A stretch of DNA of 37,682 bases from Azospirillum humicireducens (GTDB lineage Bacteria > Pseudomonadota > Alphaproteobacteria > Azospirillales > Azospirillaceae): the NCBI RefSeq assembly GCF_001639105.2, contig NZ_CP028903.1, positions 778,405 to 816,086 on the forward strand, in the 5' to 3' direction. Position 1 is the first letter of the stretch, and each line of letters opens with the position of its first letter. Below are positions 16,732 to 27,174 of this stretch, piece by piece. The notes beneath the pieces were generated by a model that saw only the letters and a program-made list of their open reading frames with translations, was not told the origin of the DNA and made no database searches. The position numbers and the translations under genes are program-made.

Positions 16732-16977
16732 ATGACGCTCAGCCTGACCGCTCATGCCCGCTTGACGATCCAGGAGCGAGGGTTGGCTCTGGAATGGGTC
16801 GAGCGCGCCATCGAATCCCCCGACCGGATCGAAGCCGATCCCAGCGGACCGGACGTATGGCGGTCGTTCAAGATCATCCCGGAAGCCGGCAACCGGATCA
16901 TCCGGGTTGTTCATCGACGGGACGGTGCGGATATACTGGTCATCACGGCCTTTCTCGACCGGGGAGCCAAGCTATGA
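16732..16977 (+). CDS. DUF4258 domain protein
   Basis: An 81-residue protein, MTLSLTAHARLTIQERGLAL with the later block RIIRVVHRRDGADILVITAF. The pattern of an N-terminal 'H-A..r..eRgi' helix and a C-terminal strand 'vVt.yl.r' marks DUF4258, a small fold compared with RelE-like toxins by some authors. The function is unknown. It lies 16 bases after the deaminase stop, so it may be carried on that transcript, but its content does not fit pyrimidine metabolism. Its stop overlaps the ATG of a DUF2283 gene. Confidence 0.82.
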   Translation: MTLSLTAHARLTIQERGLALEWVERAIESPDRIEADPSGPDVWRSFKIIPEAGNRIIRVVHRRDGADILVITAFLDRGAKL

Positions 16978-17165
16978 ACTCGCGATACGATCCCGAAGCC
17001 GACGCGCTGTTCGTGCGCTTTTCGGAGGGCACCATCATCGATTCCCAGGAGGTTGCCCCAGGCATCATTCTGGATTTCGACGATCAGAACCGGATCGTCG
17101 CCCTCGAAGTGCTCAACGCCAAAGAGAAAATGGCGGCCGGCGCGATACCCATCGCCGCAGAGTGA
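16974..17165 (+). CDS. DUF2283 domain protein
   Basis: A 63-residue protein, MNSRYDPEADALFVRFSEGT followed by EVAPGIILDFDDQNRIVALE and VLNA. This is the typical DUF2283 pattern of Y(D)xxADaLyi, then E..pgvi.dfD..g.ivgiEil. The ATG overlaps the DUF4258 stop (ATGA). DUF4258-DUF2283 pairs recur in bacteria and have been suggested as toxin-antitoxin-like modules; I see no direct evidence of toxicity here. A strong terminator follows the stop. Confidence 0.85.
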   Translation: MNSRYDPEADALFVRFSEGTIIDSQEVAPGIILDFDDQNRIVALEVLNAKEKMAAGAIPIAAE

Positions 17166-17174
17166 GCGCCCAAC

Positions 17175-17211
17175 AAAAAGCCCGCCGGAACGGCCGTTCC
17201 GGCGGGCTTTT
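17175..17211. terminator. Bidirectional terminator between DUF2283 and hisC
   Basis: GCCCGCCGGAAC (17180-17191) and GTTCCGGCGGGC (17196-17207) form a perfect 12-base stem with loop GGCC. Five A precede it and four T follow it, so it can act for both converging genes. Confidence 0.93.
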
Positions 17212-17227
17212 CCCAGGCTGAAAGCCG

Positions 17228-18319
17228 TTACGCCTTCAAAAAGTCCCGCAGCCCGTCGGCCACCGCGTGCATCTCCTGCTCGGTGCCGATGGTGACGCGC
17301 AGGCAGCTCGGCAGGCCGTAGGACGGCATCTGGCGGACCAGGATGCCGCGGGCCTTCAGGAACTGGCGGGCGGCCTCGGCGTCGTCCTTGCCGGCGGGCT
17401 GGCCCTTGAAATCGACCAGCACGAAGTTGGTCACGCTCGGATGCACCGTCAGGCCAAGCTCCCGCACGGTGGCGGAGAACCACTCGCGCCACTGCTCGTT
17501 GTGGCGGCGGGAGCGGTCGAGGAACTCGGCATCCTCCACCGCGGCGATGCCGGCGACATGGGCGGCGTTCGACACGTTGAAGGGACCGCGCACCCGGTTC
17601 AGCACGTCGACGATCCCGGCCGGGCCATAGCACCAGCCGATGCGCAGCGAGCCCAGCGCGAAGATCTTCGAGAAGGTGCGGGTCATCACGACGTTGGCGT
17701 ACTTATCCACCAGTTCCTCGCCGGCGGTGTAGTCGTCCTTGTTCATGTACTCGGCATAGGCCGCGTCGATGACCAGGATGACGTCCGGCGGCAGACCGGC
17801 ATGCAGCCGCGCCACCTCCGACGCCGGCAGATAGGTGCCGGTCGGGTTGTTCGGATTGGCGAGGAAGACCAGACGGGTGCGCGGGGTGACGCGGGCCAGC
17901 AGATTGTCGACGCTGGCGGTCAGCCCATCCTCCGGCGCCGTCACCGGGGTGGCGCCGACCGACTTGGCGCCGATCGGGTACATCAGGAAGCCGTATTGCG
18001 AATAGAGAACCTCGTCGCCCGGCCCGGCATAGGAGCGGATCAGCAGGCTGATGATCTCGTCCGACCCGGCGCCGCAGACGATGCGGTCGGCATCCAGGTT
18101 GAAGCGCTTGGCAATCGCGCCGCGCAGCGCCGCCGAGGCGCCGTCCGGGTAGCGGTGCAGGGTCGAGGCGGCGGCGGAATAGGCCTCCACCGCCTTCGGG
18201 CTCGGCCCCAGCGCCCCTTCGTTGGAGGCGAGGCGGATATGACCCTGATGCTCGCCGCCGACATAGGCGGCGATGTCGAGAATCCCCGGACGCGGCTGCG
18301 GGCCGTTCGGCTGGGTCAT
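17228..18319 (-). CDS. hisC: Histidinol-phosphate aminotransferase
   Basis: A 363-residue PLP-dependent class I/II aminotransferase that converts imidazole-acetol phosphate and glutamate to histidinol phosphate. Visible residues: the N-terminal RLASNEGALGPSPKA block, FLANPNNPTGTYLP (Asn158 region), Asp185 and Tyr188 in VIDAAYAEY, the PLP Lys218 in TFSKIFALGSLRIGW, and Arg226. The ATG at 18319 gives the normal length. It lies 151 bases downstream of the chorismate mutase gene on the same strand. HisC enzymes in some bacteria also transaminate phenylpyruvate-type acids, which would fit that neighbour, but this is inference. Confidence 0.93.
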   Translation of the reverse strand: MTQPNGPQPRPGILDIAAYVGGEHQGHIRLASNEGALGPSPKAVEAYSAAASTLHRYPDGASAALRGAIAKRFNLDADRIVCGAGSDEIISLLIRSYAGPGDEVLYSQYGFLMYPIGAKSVGATPVTAPEDGLTASVDNLLARVTPRTRLVFLANPNNPTGTYLPASEVARLHAGLPPDVILVIDAAYAEYMNKDDYTAGEELVDKYANVVMTRTFSKIFALGSLRIGWCYGPAGIVDVLNRVRGPFNVSNAAHVAGIAAVEDAEFLDRSRRHNEQWREWFSATVRELGLTVHPSVTNFVLVDFKGQPAGKDDAEAARQFLKARGILVRQMPSYGLPSCLRVTIGTEQEMHAVADGLRDFLKA

Positions 18320-18378
18320 GGTCTGCTTACCTTCCGACGATGGTGGATGGGCGGTTCATGGATGGGGTGGAACAGGAT

Positions 18379-18403
18379 GGAACAGTGCCGACGGCACCGT
18401 TCC
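18379..18403 (-). promoter_or_regulatory. Hairpin in the leader between chorismate mutase and hisC
   Basis: GGAACAGTGCCG (18379-18390) faces CGGCACCGTTCC (18392-18403), with one A-C mismatch. It could be an attenuator, a processing site or part of a terminator. The minus-strand side lacks a T run, so a simple terminator is less likely. Confidence 0.5.
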
Positions 18404-18436
18404 ATTGTTTCACGAAGGGCCGGCAGGATAAGGCAG

Positions 18437-18454
18437 GAGCCGCCCCGGCGGCTC
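18437..18454 (-). promoter_or_regulatory. Perfect inverted repeat just after the chorismate mutase gene
   Basis: GAGCCGCC (18437-18444) and GGCGGCTC (18447-18454) flank CC. It lies 17 bases beyond the stop. There is no T tract, so termination is possible but unproven. Confidence 0.45.
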
Positions 18455-18470
18455 GCCTCATTCGCGCGCA

Positions 18471-19367
18471 TCAGCCCAGATGCAGCGGCACGGCATAGCC
18501 GCCGACGACGTTGACCCGCACCGGGATGTCGCCCGACCGTTCCAGCAGCTTGGCGAGGCGGGGGTCGGCCTGCCCGACGAAGTCGGCGATCTCGACCAGA
18601 TGGACGGACGGCCCGCCGGTGCTCATGCCGATGGCGTGGCCGGCCGGATGCCAGGTGCAGAAGCTGACCGGCGGCAGGCCGCAGGCCTCCAGCATGTCCT
18701 TCAGCCGGCCGCGGCTGAGGTCGCCGCCGATCTCGATGCTCAGCAGGCTGCGGTCGTCGCCGGTCGGCTCATGCGGGACGGCGGCGATGGCAAGCGCGTC
18801 GCGGTTCTCGCCGCGGGCATTGCCCCGCCCGCCGAAGGGCAGCCGCGCCACCACCTGCGGCCGGCCGGCATCGGCCGACACCAGGAAGCGCCACCAGGGA
18901 TCCGAATCGTCGTCGGCGGGATAGGGCACCACGGCGACGGTGGCCGTCCCCTCCGACACCGCACGCAGGGCGGCAGCCGGGGTGTTGACGGCAGTCATCG
19001 GCACGAAGCCGCCGAAATGGTCGCGGGCGACGTCCCAGAAGCCGCGGCGGTCCTCCGGCGCATAGACGGCGACGGCGAAGGGCCCCTGCATGCGGGTGAA
19101 GGCGGTGATCATCTCCCGCCAGATGCGGACGACGACCTGGGCCGGGAAGGTGCCGGCATGGCGGGCCATCAGGCGCCGCAGGATCGTCGCCTCCCGCGCC
19201 GGGCGCAGATAGACGGGCGGTGCCCCGTTCTCTGCCGCGCCATTGCCTTTCGCCGCCCCGATCCGTTCGACCACGGCGGCGCGGCGCATCAACAGGTCAT
19301 GGATCGCGTCGTCGATCTGGTCGATCTCGCGGCGCAAATCGTCGAGCGGGGTCCGGGCGGGGGCCAT
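18471..19367 (-). CDS. Chorismate mutase fused to a degenerate prephenate-dehydratase-like/ACT region
   Basis: A 298-residue protein. Residues about 7-95 are an AroQ chorismate mutase: [19 protein letters not shown], Arg12, the [14 protein letters not shown] helix, [10 protein letters not shown], and [13 protein letters not shown]. Residues about 96-200 align by eye with the prephenate dehydratase fold, including [20 protein letters not shown]. The catalytic Thr-Arg-Phe motif expected after GEN is absent; here the sequence runs [12 protein letters not shown]. Residues about 206-295 resemble an ACT domain and end [10 protein letters not shown], compared with the usual LGSYP. The protein therefore probably makes prephenate but has lost dehydration. 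It is divergent from metX. Confidence 0.82.
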   Translation of the reverse strand: MAPARTPLDDLRREIDQIDDAIHDLLMRRAAVVERIGAAKGNGAAENGAPPVYLRPAREATILRRLMARHAGTFPAQVVVRIWREMITAFTRMQGPFAVAVYAPEDRRGFWDVARDHFGGFVPMTAVNTPAAALRAVSEGTATVAVVPYPADDDSDPWWRFLVSADAGRPQVVARLPFGGRGNARGENRDALAIAAVPHEPTGDDRSLLSIEIGGDLSRGRLKDMLEACGLPPVSFCTWHPAGHAIGMSTGGPSVHLVEIADFVGQADPRLAKLLERSGDIPVRVNVVGGYAVPLHLG

Positions 19368-19400
19368 GGGTCACGAAACCATCGAATGCAAAGCCGGATA

Positions 19401-19429
19401 GTAGTAGTCCGCATGCACCGGGAAATCAA
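19401..19429 (-). promoter_or_regulatory. Candidate sigma70 promoter for the chorismate mutase gene
   Basis: On the minus strand TTGATT (19424-19429) and TACTAC (19401-19406) are separated by exactly 17 bases. The start codon lies 34 bases beyond the -10 box. The prediction is from sequence only. Confidence 0.55.
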
Positions 19430-19437
19430 AGAAAACA

Positions 19438-19467
19438 TTGACACTCTTGAGCCCGGCTTCGTAGCTA
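19438..19467 (+). promoter_or_regulatory. Candidate sigma70 promoter for metX
   Basis: A consensus TTGACA (19438-19443) is followed after 18 bases by TAGCTA (19462-19467). It stands back to back with the chorismate mutase promoter; the two -35 boxes are eight bases apart. Transcription from here would give a leader of about 100 bases. Confidence 0.6.
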
Positions 19468-19499
19468 TACCCTCCCGTTCCGCCACAGCTCGCTGACGG

Positions 19500-19537
19500 T
19501 TTCCGCCAAGGCGCCGCAAGGCATCCGAAGGCGGAAA
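19500..19537 (+). promoter_or_regulatory. Structured leader upstream of metX
   Basis: TTTCCGCC (19500-19507) pairs with GGCGGAAA (19530-19537) around a 22-base loop that contains further GGC/GCC pairing. A regulatory RNA is plausible because metX leaders in alphaproteobacteria often carry SAM-sensing RNA, but the sequence does not match the SAM-II consensus I remember. Confidence 0.4.
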
Positions 19538-19576
19538 GCCGCGAAAGCCAGAACCGCTCGTAAGGCACGAAACGAC

Positions 19577-20809
19577 ATGTCCGCGCCCCCCACCGCGCAG
19601 CAGCCCCCCCTGGTCACCCCCGCGGCCGCCGACGGCCCGGCCCCCAATGACCAAGCCATGCCGGGCAAGCGCGTGCGTCTGGCGGTGGACCGGCCGATGC
19701 GGCTGGACAGCGGGGTGGAGATCGGCGGCTTCCAGATCGCCTACCAGACCTACGGCACGCTGAACGCCGACAAGTCCAACGCGATCTTCATCTGCCACGC
19801 CCTGACCGGCGACCATTTCGTGGTGGAGAAGCATCCCGTCACCGGCAAGCCCGGCTGGTGGGAGATGCTGGTCGGCCCCGGCAAGCCGGTGGACACCGAC
19901 CGCTATTTCGTCATCTGCTCCAACGTGCTGGGCGGCTGCCTGGGCAGCACCGGGCCGAAGGACATCGATCCGGCCACGGGCCAGCCCTATGGCCTGTCCT
20001 TCCCGGTCGTCACCATCGGCGACATGGTGCGGGCGCAGAAGCTGCTGGTCGAGCATCTCGGCATCGAGAAGCTGTTCTGCGTCATCGGCGGCTCCATGGG
20101 CGGCATGCAGGTGCTGCAATGGGCGGTCGCCTATCCGGAGTCGGTGTTCGCCGCGGTCCCCATCGCCACCGCCGCCCGCCATTCGGCGCAGAACATCGCC
20201 TTCCACGAGGTCGGGCGCCAGGCGATCATGGCCGATCCGAACTGGCGCGGCGGCAACTATCTGCTGGAGGGCACCAGGCCGGAGGCAGGATTGGCCGTCG
20301 CCCGCATGGCCGCCCACATCACCTACCTGTCGGAAGCGGCGCTGCACCGCAAGTTCGGTCGCAATCTGCAGGACCGCAAGGCGGTCACCTACGGCTTCGA
20401 CGCCGATTTCCAGGTGGAAAGCTACCTGCGCTATCAGGGGGCGGCCTTCGTCGAGCGGTTCGACGCCAACTCCTATCTCTACATCACGCGGGCGATGGAT
20501 TATTTCGACCTCGCCGCCGATGCCGGGGGCTCGCTGGCCAACGCCTTCCGGCCGGGGGGCAGCACGACGCCGGTGCGCTTCTGTCTTGCCAGCTTCTCCA
20601 GCGACTGGCTGTTCCCGACCGCGGAATCGCGGGCCATCGTGCATGCGCTGAACGCCGTCGCCGCCAATGTCAGCTTCGTGGAGATCGAGACCGACAAGGG
20701 CCATGACGCCTTCCTGCTGGACGAGCCGGAGTTCCATCAGGTCATCCACGGATTCCTGGAGGGCTGCGCCGAGCATCGCGGCCTGTCCGTCCGCCGCCGC
20801 GCGCGCTGA
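19577..20809 (+). CDS. metX: Homoserine O-acetyltransferase
   Basis: A 410-residue alpha/beta-hydrolase enzyme that activates homoserine with an acyl-CoA, the first committed step of methionine synthesis. The nucleophile is Ser173 in [12 protein letters not shown] and the catalytic His376 is in [10 protein letters not shown]. Other family blocks are [11 protein letters not shown], the [16 protein letters not shown] loop and [20 protein letters not shown]. About 28 unconserved Pro/Ala-rich residues precede the domain, so an internal start such as Met28 is possible. Acetyl versus succinyl preference cannot be read with certainty; some MetX proteins use succinyl-CoA. It is followed after 20 bases by metW. 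Confidence 0.93.
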   Translation: MSAPPTAQQPPLVTPAAADGPAPNDQAMPGKRVRLAVDRPMRLDSGVEIGGFQIAYQTYGTLNADKSNAIFICHALTGDHFVVEKHPVTGKPGWWEMLVGPGKPVDTDRYFVICSNVLGGCLGSTGPKDIDPATGQPYGLSFPVVTIGDMVRAQKLLVEHLGIEKLFCVIGGSMGGMQVLQWAVAYPESVFAAVPIATAARHSAQNIAFHEVGRQAIMADPNWRGGNYLLEGTRPEAGLAVARMAAHITYLSEAALHRKFGRNLQDRKAVTYGFDADFQVESYLRYQGAAFVERFDANSYLYITRAMDYFDLAADAGGSLANAFRPGGSTTPVRFCLASFSSDWLFPTAESRAIVHALNAVAANVSFVEIETDKGHDAFLLDEPEFHQVIHGFLEGCAEHRGLSVRRRAR

Positions 20810-20829
20810 TTGGGGCAGAACGACCGACC

Positions 20830-21441
20830 ATGGTGGACATTCGCGACGACCTGAAACTGATCGCCGAGATGGTGGAGCCGAACAGCCGCGTGCTGGACGT
20901 CGGCTGCGGCGACGGCGCCCTGCTGGACTATCTGGCCCAAGCCAAGAACGTCGATGGGCGCGGCATCGAACTCAGCATGGACGGTGTGCGGCAGTGCGTG
21001 GCGCATGGCCTGTCGGTGATCCAGGGCGATGCCGAGACCGACCTTAAGGATTACCCCGCCGACGCCTTCGACTACGTCATCCTGGGCCAGACGCTGCAGG
21101 CGATGCGGCAGCCGCGCGACGTTTTGCAGATGCTGTGCCGCATCGGCCGCCGCGCCATCGTCTCGGTCCCCAATTTCGGCTATTGGCGGGTGCGGCTGCA
21201 GCTTCTGCTGACCGGCCGCATGCCGGTGACGGAAAAGCTGGGCTACCAATGGTGGGAAACGCCCAACATCCATTTCTGCACGCTGCGCGATTTCGTCGTG
21301 CTGACCGAGGAGATGGGCATCACCATCGAGCAGACCCGCATCCTCGACCATGCCGGCCGGGTCACCAGCCACGCCCATTCCGGTTTCGCCAACCTGTTGG
21401 GCGAGCAGGGCGTCTTCCTGCTGAAGCGCAACGGCGGCTGA
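20830..21441 (+). CDS. metW: Methionine biosynthesis protein MetW
   Basis: A 203-residue protein with a SAM-methyltransferase fold: [15 protein letters not shown] at about residues 21-35 and [20 protein letters not shown]. MetW is nearly always paired with MetX in alphaproteobacteria and is reported to support MetX activity as a partner; a methyl transfer reaction is not established. Conserved later blocks are [31 protein letters not shown] and the [20 protein letters not shown] tail. It should share the metX promoter. Confidence 0.95.
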   Translation: MVDIRDDLKLIAEMVEPNSRVLDVGCGDGALLDYLAQAKNVDGRGIELSMDGVRQCVAHGLSVIQGDAETDLKDYPADAFDYVILGQTLQAMRQPRDVLQMLCRIGRRAIVSVPNFGYWRVRLQLLLTGRMPVTEKLGYQWWETPNIHFCTLRDFVVLTEEMGITIEQTRILDHAGRVTSHAHSGFANLLGEQGVFLLKRNGG

Positions 21442-21517
21442 GTTTCCGGCATGTGGGCGGGAACCTTCCGCCTGCAATTCTGTTCATGATACGTTCCTTT
21501 TTGAGGAGGTACGGATC

Positions 21518-21769
21518 ATGACCGCCAAATATACCGCCGATCCCCGCGACCAAGCGCACGAGAACCCGAAAACCGGCGACGACACGTCCAACCGGGACAA
21601 GAACCCCGACGACTGGACAACCGGCGACGAGCCGATGACCGGCGCCCAGGCCTCCTATCTGAAGACGCTGAGCGAGGAAGCCGGCGAGTCCTTCGACGAT
21701 GGACTGACCAAGGCGGAAGCGTCAAAGCGGATCGACGCGCTGCAGGACAAGACCGGGCGCGGGACGTGA
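21518..21769 (+). CDS. DUF3072 domain protein
   Basis: An 83-residue hydrophilic protein. The N-terminal half, with NPKTGDDTSNRDKNPDDWTT, is charged and probably disordered. The C-terminal half PMTGAQASYLKTLSEEAGES and LTKAEASKRIDALQDKTGRG is the DUF3072 core, a short helical module of unknown function that resembles SAP-like helix pairs. GAGGAGG lies nine to ten bases before the ATG, one of the best ribosome sites in the window. It seems to stand alone between metW and a secreted protein. Confidence 0.87.
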   Translation: MTAKYTADPRDQAHENPKTGDDTSNRDKNPDDWTTGDEPMTGAQASYLKTLSEEAGESFDDGLTKAEASKRIDALQDKTGRGT

Positions 21770-21783
21770 CGGTTCGGCGATAG

Positions 21784-21810
21784 CTCCCCCTCCCGCCCCG
21801 CGAGAGGGAG
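21784..21810. repeat. Degenerate GC-rich intergenic palindrome
   Basis: CTCCCCCTC (21784-21792) faces GAGAGGGAG (21802-21810) with one mismatch. TTT follows, so it may serve as a weak terminator for the DUF3072 gene. It is related in sequence to the palindrome at 4800-4822. Confidence 0.55.
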
Positions 21811-21893
21811 TTTAGAGCGATGTCCCCGGCACCCATGGGCATGTTGGGCTGTTAACCAGGGCGATACCGAATCCGAACGGAAGGGTCGCCCTC

Positions 21894-22460
21894 ATGCTCC
21901 GCCCCCTGATGCTCTTGTCCGCCGCAGCGTTGCTGATGTCCGGCACCGCCATGGCCCAGACCGCGCCGGCTCCCGCCACCCCCGACACCATGGCGCAGGG
22001 CTCCGCCCCGCCGCTGATGACGGCGCCGCGGCCGGACGATCAGCCCACCACGGGGCCGGTCGCTTCCCCACCGGGAGTCAGCGGCGAGGCTCCCTCACAG
22101 GAAATGCTGAATCAGGCTCCGCCTGCCGGTTCTCCGCCGGTGGCGGCCCTGCCCTCCGCCGCCCTCAACCCCGATCAGGCCCGCTCGATGGTGGGAACCG
22201 AACTCCGCACGCGCGACGGCCAGCCGGGCGGCCGGCTTCTCGACTTCACCCTCAGCCAGCCCGGCGACCGGATCGACCGCATCGTCGTTGCGCCGAACGA
22301 TGTGCTGGGGCTTGGCGAGACACTGGTCACAGTGCCGGCCGGCGCCCTGACCAACGGCCCGGACGGGCCGGTGCTGGACATGGAACAGGCCGACATCGGC
22401 AAGGCACCCACCTTTGCCTATGGCAGCGAGCCGACGGTGACCCGTCCAGACGGTCAGTGA
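21894..22460 (+). CDS. Secreted Pro/Ala-rich protein with a PRC-barrel-like domain
   Basis: A 188-residue protein with a signal peptide (MLRPLMLLSAAALLMSGTAM, cleavage after AMAQ). Residues about 23-95 are low-complexity Pro/Ala/Gly and look like a flexible linker. Residues about 96-175 match the PRC-barrel pattern: ARSMVGTELRTRDGQPGGRL, then DRIDRIVVAPNDVLGLGE, TLVTVPAGAL and a final VLDMEQADIGKAPTF. PRC-barrel proteins in this group are periplasmic and of unknown role. The ATG follows GGAAGG at a reasonable distance. It converges on the MFS gene with only 21 bases between stops. Confidence 0.82.
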   Translation: MLRPLMLLSAAALLMSGTAMAQTAPAPATPDTMAQGSAPPLMTAPRPDDQPTTGPVASPPGVSGEAPSQEMLNQAPPAGSPPVAALPSAALNPDQARSMVGTELRTRDGQPGGRLLDFTLSQPGDRIDRIVVAPNDVLGLGETLVTVPAGALTNGPDGPVLDMEQADIGKAPTFAYGSEPTVTRPDGQ

Positions 22461-22481
22461 ATCACGGCGGCCAGTAGAGGC

Positions 22482-23894
22482 TCAGGCGGCAGCGCGGCGG
22501 CGGAAAAGGCCGGTGAAGCAAGCGATCACGCACAGCCCGGCGCCAAGCCACAGCACCGCGACGCTGCCGTCGGCCTTGCCCATCGCGCTGAACACCAGCC
22601 CGACCGTGGCGGCTCCCAGCGTCTGGCCCAACAGCCGGCCGGTCGCCTGGATGCCGCTGGCCCCGCCGCTGCGCTCCTTCGGCGCGCTGGTGACCAGCAC
22701 CTTGTTGTTCGGCGTCTGGAACAGGCCGAAGCCGAAGCCGGCCAGCGCCATCCGCCACACCACGTCCAGCGTCGACGGATCGGGCGGCAGCAGCGCCATC
22801 AGCGCCAGACCGCTGGCGAACAGCGCCAGACCGGCCGCGGCCAGCCGCGTCGGCTCGTAGCGGTCGGCCAGCCGGCCGGAGATCGGGGCGACCAGCGCCA
22901 CCATCAGCGGCCAGGGCGTCATCAGCAGTCCCGATTCGGCCAGCGACCGGTGCAGCACGTCTTCGAAGAAGAAGGGCATCGCCACGAAAACGATGTTCTG
23001 CGAGGCGAAAGAGCAGACCGACGTCACCACCGTCAGGGCGAAGACAGGCCGGCGCAGCAGATCCACCGGCAGCAGCGGCGCCGCCTGCGACAGCTCCCGC
23101 CGCACCAGTGTCACACCCAGGACCAGCGCGCCCGCCAGTTCCGCCACGACCAGCCAGCCGGGCTGGCTGCCGTCCATTCCCTTGAAACCGACGATCAGCA
23201 GGCCGAGCATGCCGGCATTCAGCAGGGCGCTCAGCCAGTCGAACCGGTGGCCGGCAGGCGTGGAGGCCGGCATCGCCCGCGCCGCCACCGCCAGCGCCGC
23301 CAGCCCCAGCGGCACATTGACGGCGAACAGCCAGGGCCAGGAGGCGACCGACAGGATCAGCGCCGCCAGACTCGGTCCCGCGGCGGAGGACACGGCGACG
23401 ATCATCGCGTTGTAGCCGACCCCGCGCCCGAGATGGCTGGACGGGTAGATGTGGCGCACCAGCGCCAGATTGACGCTCATGATGCCGGCGCCGCCGATGC
23501 CCTGCAGAACGCGCGCGGCGGTCAGCAGCGGCAGGCTGGGCGACAGCGCACAAGCCAGAGACGCCACCGTGAAGACGGCCAGCCCGCACCAGTAGACCTT
23601 GCGGTAGCCGACGATGTCGCCCAGCGACGCCAGCGGGAACAGCGAGACGGTGACCGCCAGCTGATAGGCGTTGACCACCCAGATCGCGTCGGCGGCATCC
23701 ACCCCGAACTCGCGCTGGATCGTCGGCAGGGCGATGTTGGCGACCACCCCGTCCAGCACCGCCATGATCAGCGCGACGGTCATCGCCGCCATCGCCCAAT
23801 AGCGTTGCGGCACCGGCAATCCGTCGGCGACGGCCGGCGGCTTCGGGATTGCGGACGGAGTGGCGGAGACGGTTGGCATGGGGGGACTGGACAT
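22482..23894 (-). CDS. MFS drug exporter, EmrB/QacA (DHA2) type
   Basis: A 470-residue inner-membrane transporter with about 14 hydrophobic segments, the topology of DHA2 multidrug exporters. After a Pro-rich cytoplasmic start the first segment carries the family motif ALIMAVLDGVVANIALPTI. Motif A is LASLGDIVGYRKVYW between segments 2 and 3. Motif C-like glycine-rich GGAGIMSVNLAL follows. The start at 23894 is chosen as the first Met giving a family-like N-terminus; 23906 and 23879 are alternatives and none has a strong ribosome site. The frame extending to 24005 adds non-conserved sequence. The substrate is unknown. It lies downstream of cueR on the same strand but about 275 bases away. Confidence 0.88.
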   Translation of the reverse strand: MSSPPMPTVSATPSAIPKPPAVADGLPVPQRYWAMAAMTVALIMAVLDGVVANIALPTIQREFGVDAADAIWVVNAYQLAVTVSLFPLASLGDIVGYRKVYWCGLAVFTVASLACALSPSLPLLTAARVLQGIGGAGIMSVNLALVRHIYPSSHLGRGVGYNAMIVAVSSAAGPSLAALILSVASWPWLFAVNVPLGLAALAVAARAMPASTPAGHRFDWLSALLNAGMLGLLIVGFKGMDGSQPGWLVVAELAGALVLGVTLVRRELSQAAPLLPVDLLRRPVFALTVVTSVCSFASQNIVFVAMPFFFEDVLHRSLAESGLLMTPWPLMVALVAPISGRLADRYEPTRLAAAGLALFASGLALMALLPPDPSTLDVVWRMALAGFGFGLFQTPNNKVLVTSAPKERSGGASGIQATGRLLGQTLGAATVGLVFSAMGKADGSVAVLWLGAGLCVIACFTGLFRRRAAA

Positions 23895-24130
23895 GCCGGT
23901 CAGCATAGAGGCCGACCGCCATTGTGCGGTCGCAGCAATTTCGCATGAAAGCATTGCGGAAGCCGAGCGCGCCGGTCGGTCTCTCACTCCGGCCCGGAAC
24001 ACCACCCGTCAGGGCTACCAGCAGGATCGGTGAGGCATGAGCAAGCACAGCGAGGCGACCGACCTCCACCACATGCATGACCCGAAGACCAAGCGGTAGG
24101 AGGTAAAGCTCTCTCTCCCCATGAGGATTC

Positions 24131-24155
24131 TCCCTCTCCCCAGGGGGGGAGGGGA
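24131..24155. repeat. Degenerate GC-rich intergenic palindrome after cueR
   Basis: TCCCTCTCCCC (24131-24141) faces a G-rich arm running to 24155 with a few mismatches. It is related to the palindromes at 4800-4822 and 28174-28225. It starts 15 bases beyond the cueR stop and may help end the copA-cueR transcript. Confidence 0.5.
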
Positions 24156-24169
24156 TAGTGGAGTCCTTC

Positions 24170-24564
24170 TCACGACGACAGGTCCTTCAGGATCGGGCAT
24201 TCCGGCCGCTCGTCGCCGTGGCAGGCGTCGGCAAGCTCATGCAGCGTGTCGCGCATCGCCTGGAGTTCGGCGATCTTGGCCTCCAGCTCCTCGATGTGCT
24301 GGAGCGCGATGCGCTTGACCTCCGAACTGCAACGGGAGCGGTCCTGCCACAGCCCGACCAGCTTCTGGATGCGCTCGATCCCGAAGCCCAGCGTCCGCGC
24401 CCGCTTGACGAATCGCAGCACATTGACGTCCGTGCCGCTGTAGACGCGGTAGCCCGACGCCGTCCGCCCGGCCTCCGGGATCAGGCCGATGGATTCGTAA
24501 TAGCGGATCAGCTTGGCATTGACGCCCGAGGCCTTGGCGGCATCGCCGATGGTCATGCCGTCCT

Positions 24565-24568
<4 letters not shown>
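24170..24568 (-). CDS. cueR: Copper-responsive MerR family regulator CueR
   Basis: A 132-residue MerR-type activator. The winged helix covers residues 5-75: [20 protein letters not shown], then [18 protein letters not shown] long dimerisation helix follows. The metal site is Cys116 and Cys124 in [13 protein letters not shown], spaced as in CueR, and Ser81 sits where CueR has the Ser typical of monovalent Cu/Ag/Au sensors. Its ATG overlaps the copA stop (ATGA), so it is expressed from the copA promoter and would control its own synthesis. In many bacteria cueR is instead divergent from copA. A start at 24556 is also possible. Confidence 0.93.
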
Positions 24569-27015
<2,447 letters not shown>

Positions 27016-27049
27016 GCCGGTTCTCCTTCGATTCCTCTCGGCATGGAGC

Positions 27050-27080
27050 GATATGGGGCTTCCAACCATTGGAAGGTCAA
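27050..27080 (-). promoter_or_regulatory. CueR-type promoter and operator of copA-cueR
   Basis: On the minus strand the -35 box TTGACC (27075-27080) and the -10 box CATATC (27050-27055) are separated by 19 bases, the overlong spacing used by MerR-family activators. The spacer holds the dyad TTCCAATGGTTGGAA (27060-27074), arms TTCCAA/TTGGAA, close to known CueR sites. It is 35 bases upstream of the copA start. Confidence 0.88.
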
Positions 27081-27174
27081 GGGTCCGATCGACGCAGGGT
27101 CGCCGATTCATGAACAAAAGGCCGGACGGTGGCGTTCGTGTCCTGACAGCAAGCCAGAGGAAGGGTCCAGCCCC

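Noticed and set aside
19500..19576. metX leader as a SAM-II riboswitch
   Set aside because: The conserved SAM-II bases I remember are not present; only an unspecific stem remains.
24037..24099. 20-codon frame MSKHSEATDLHHMHDPKTKR between cueR and the MFS gene
   Set aside because: It has four histidines and a possible GTGAGG site, but it is too short and unsupported to call a gene.
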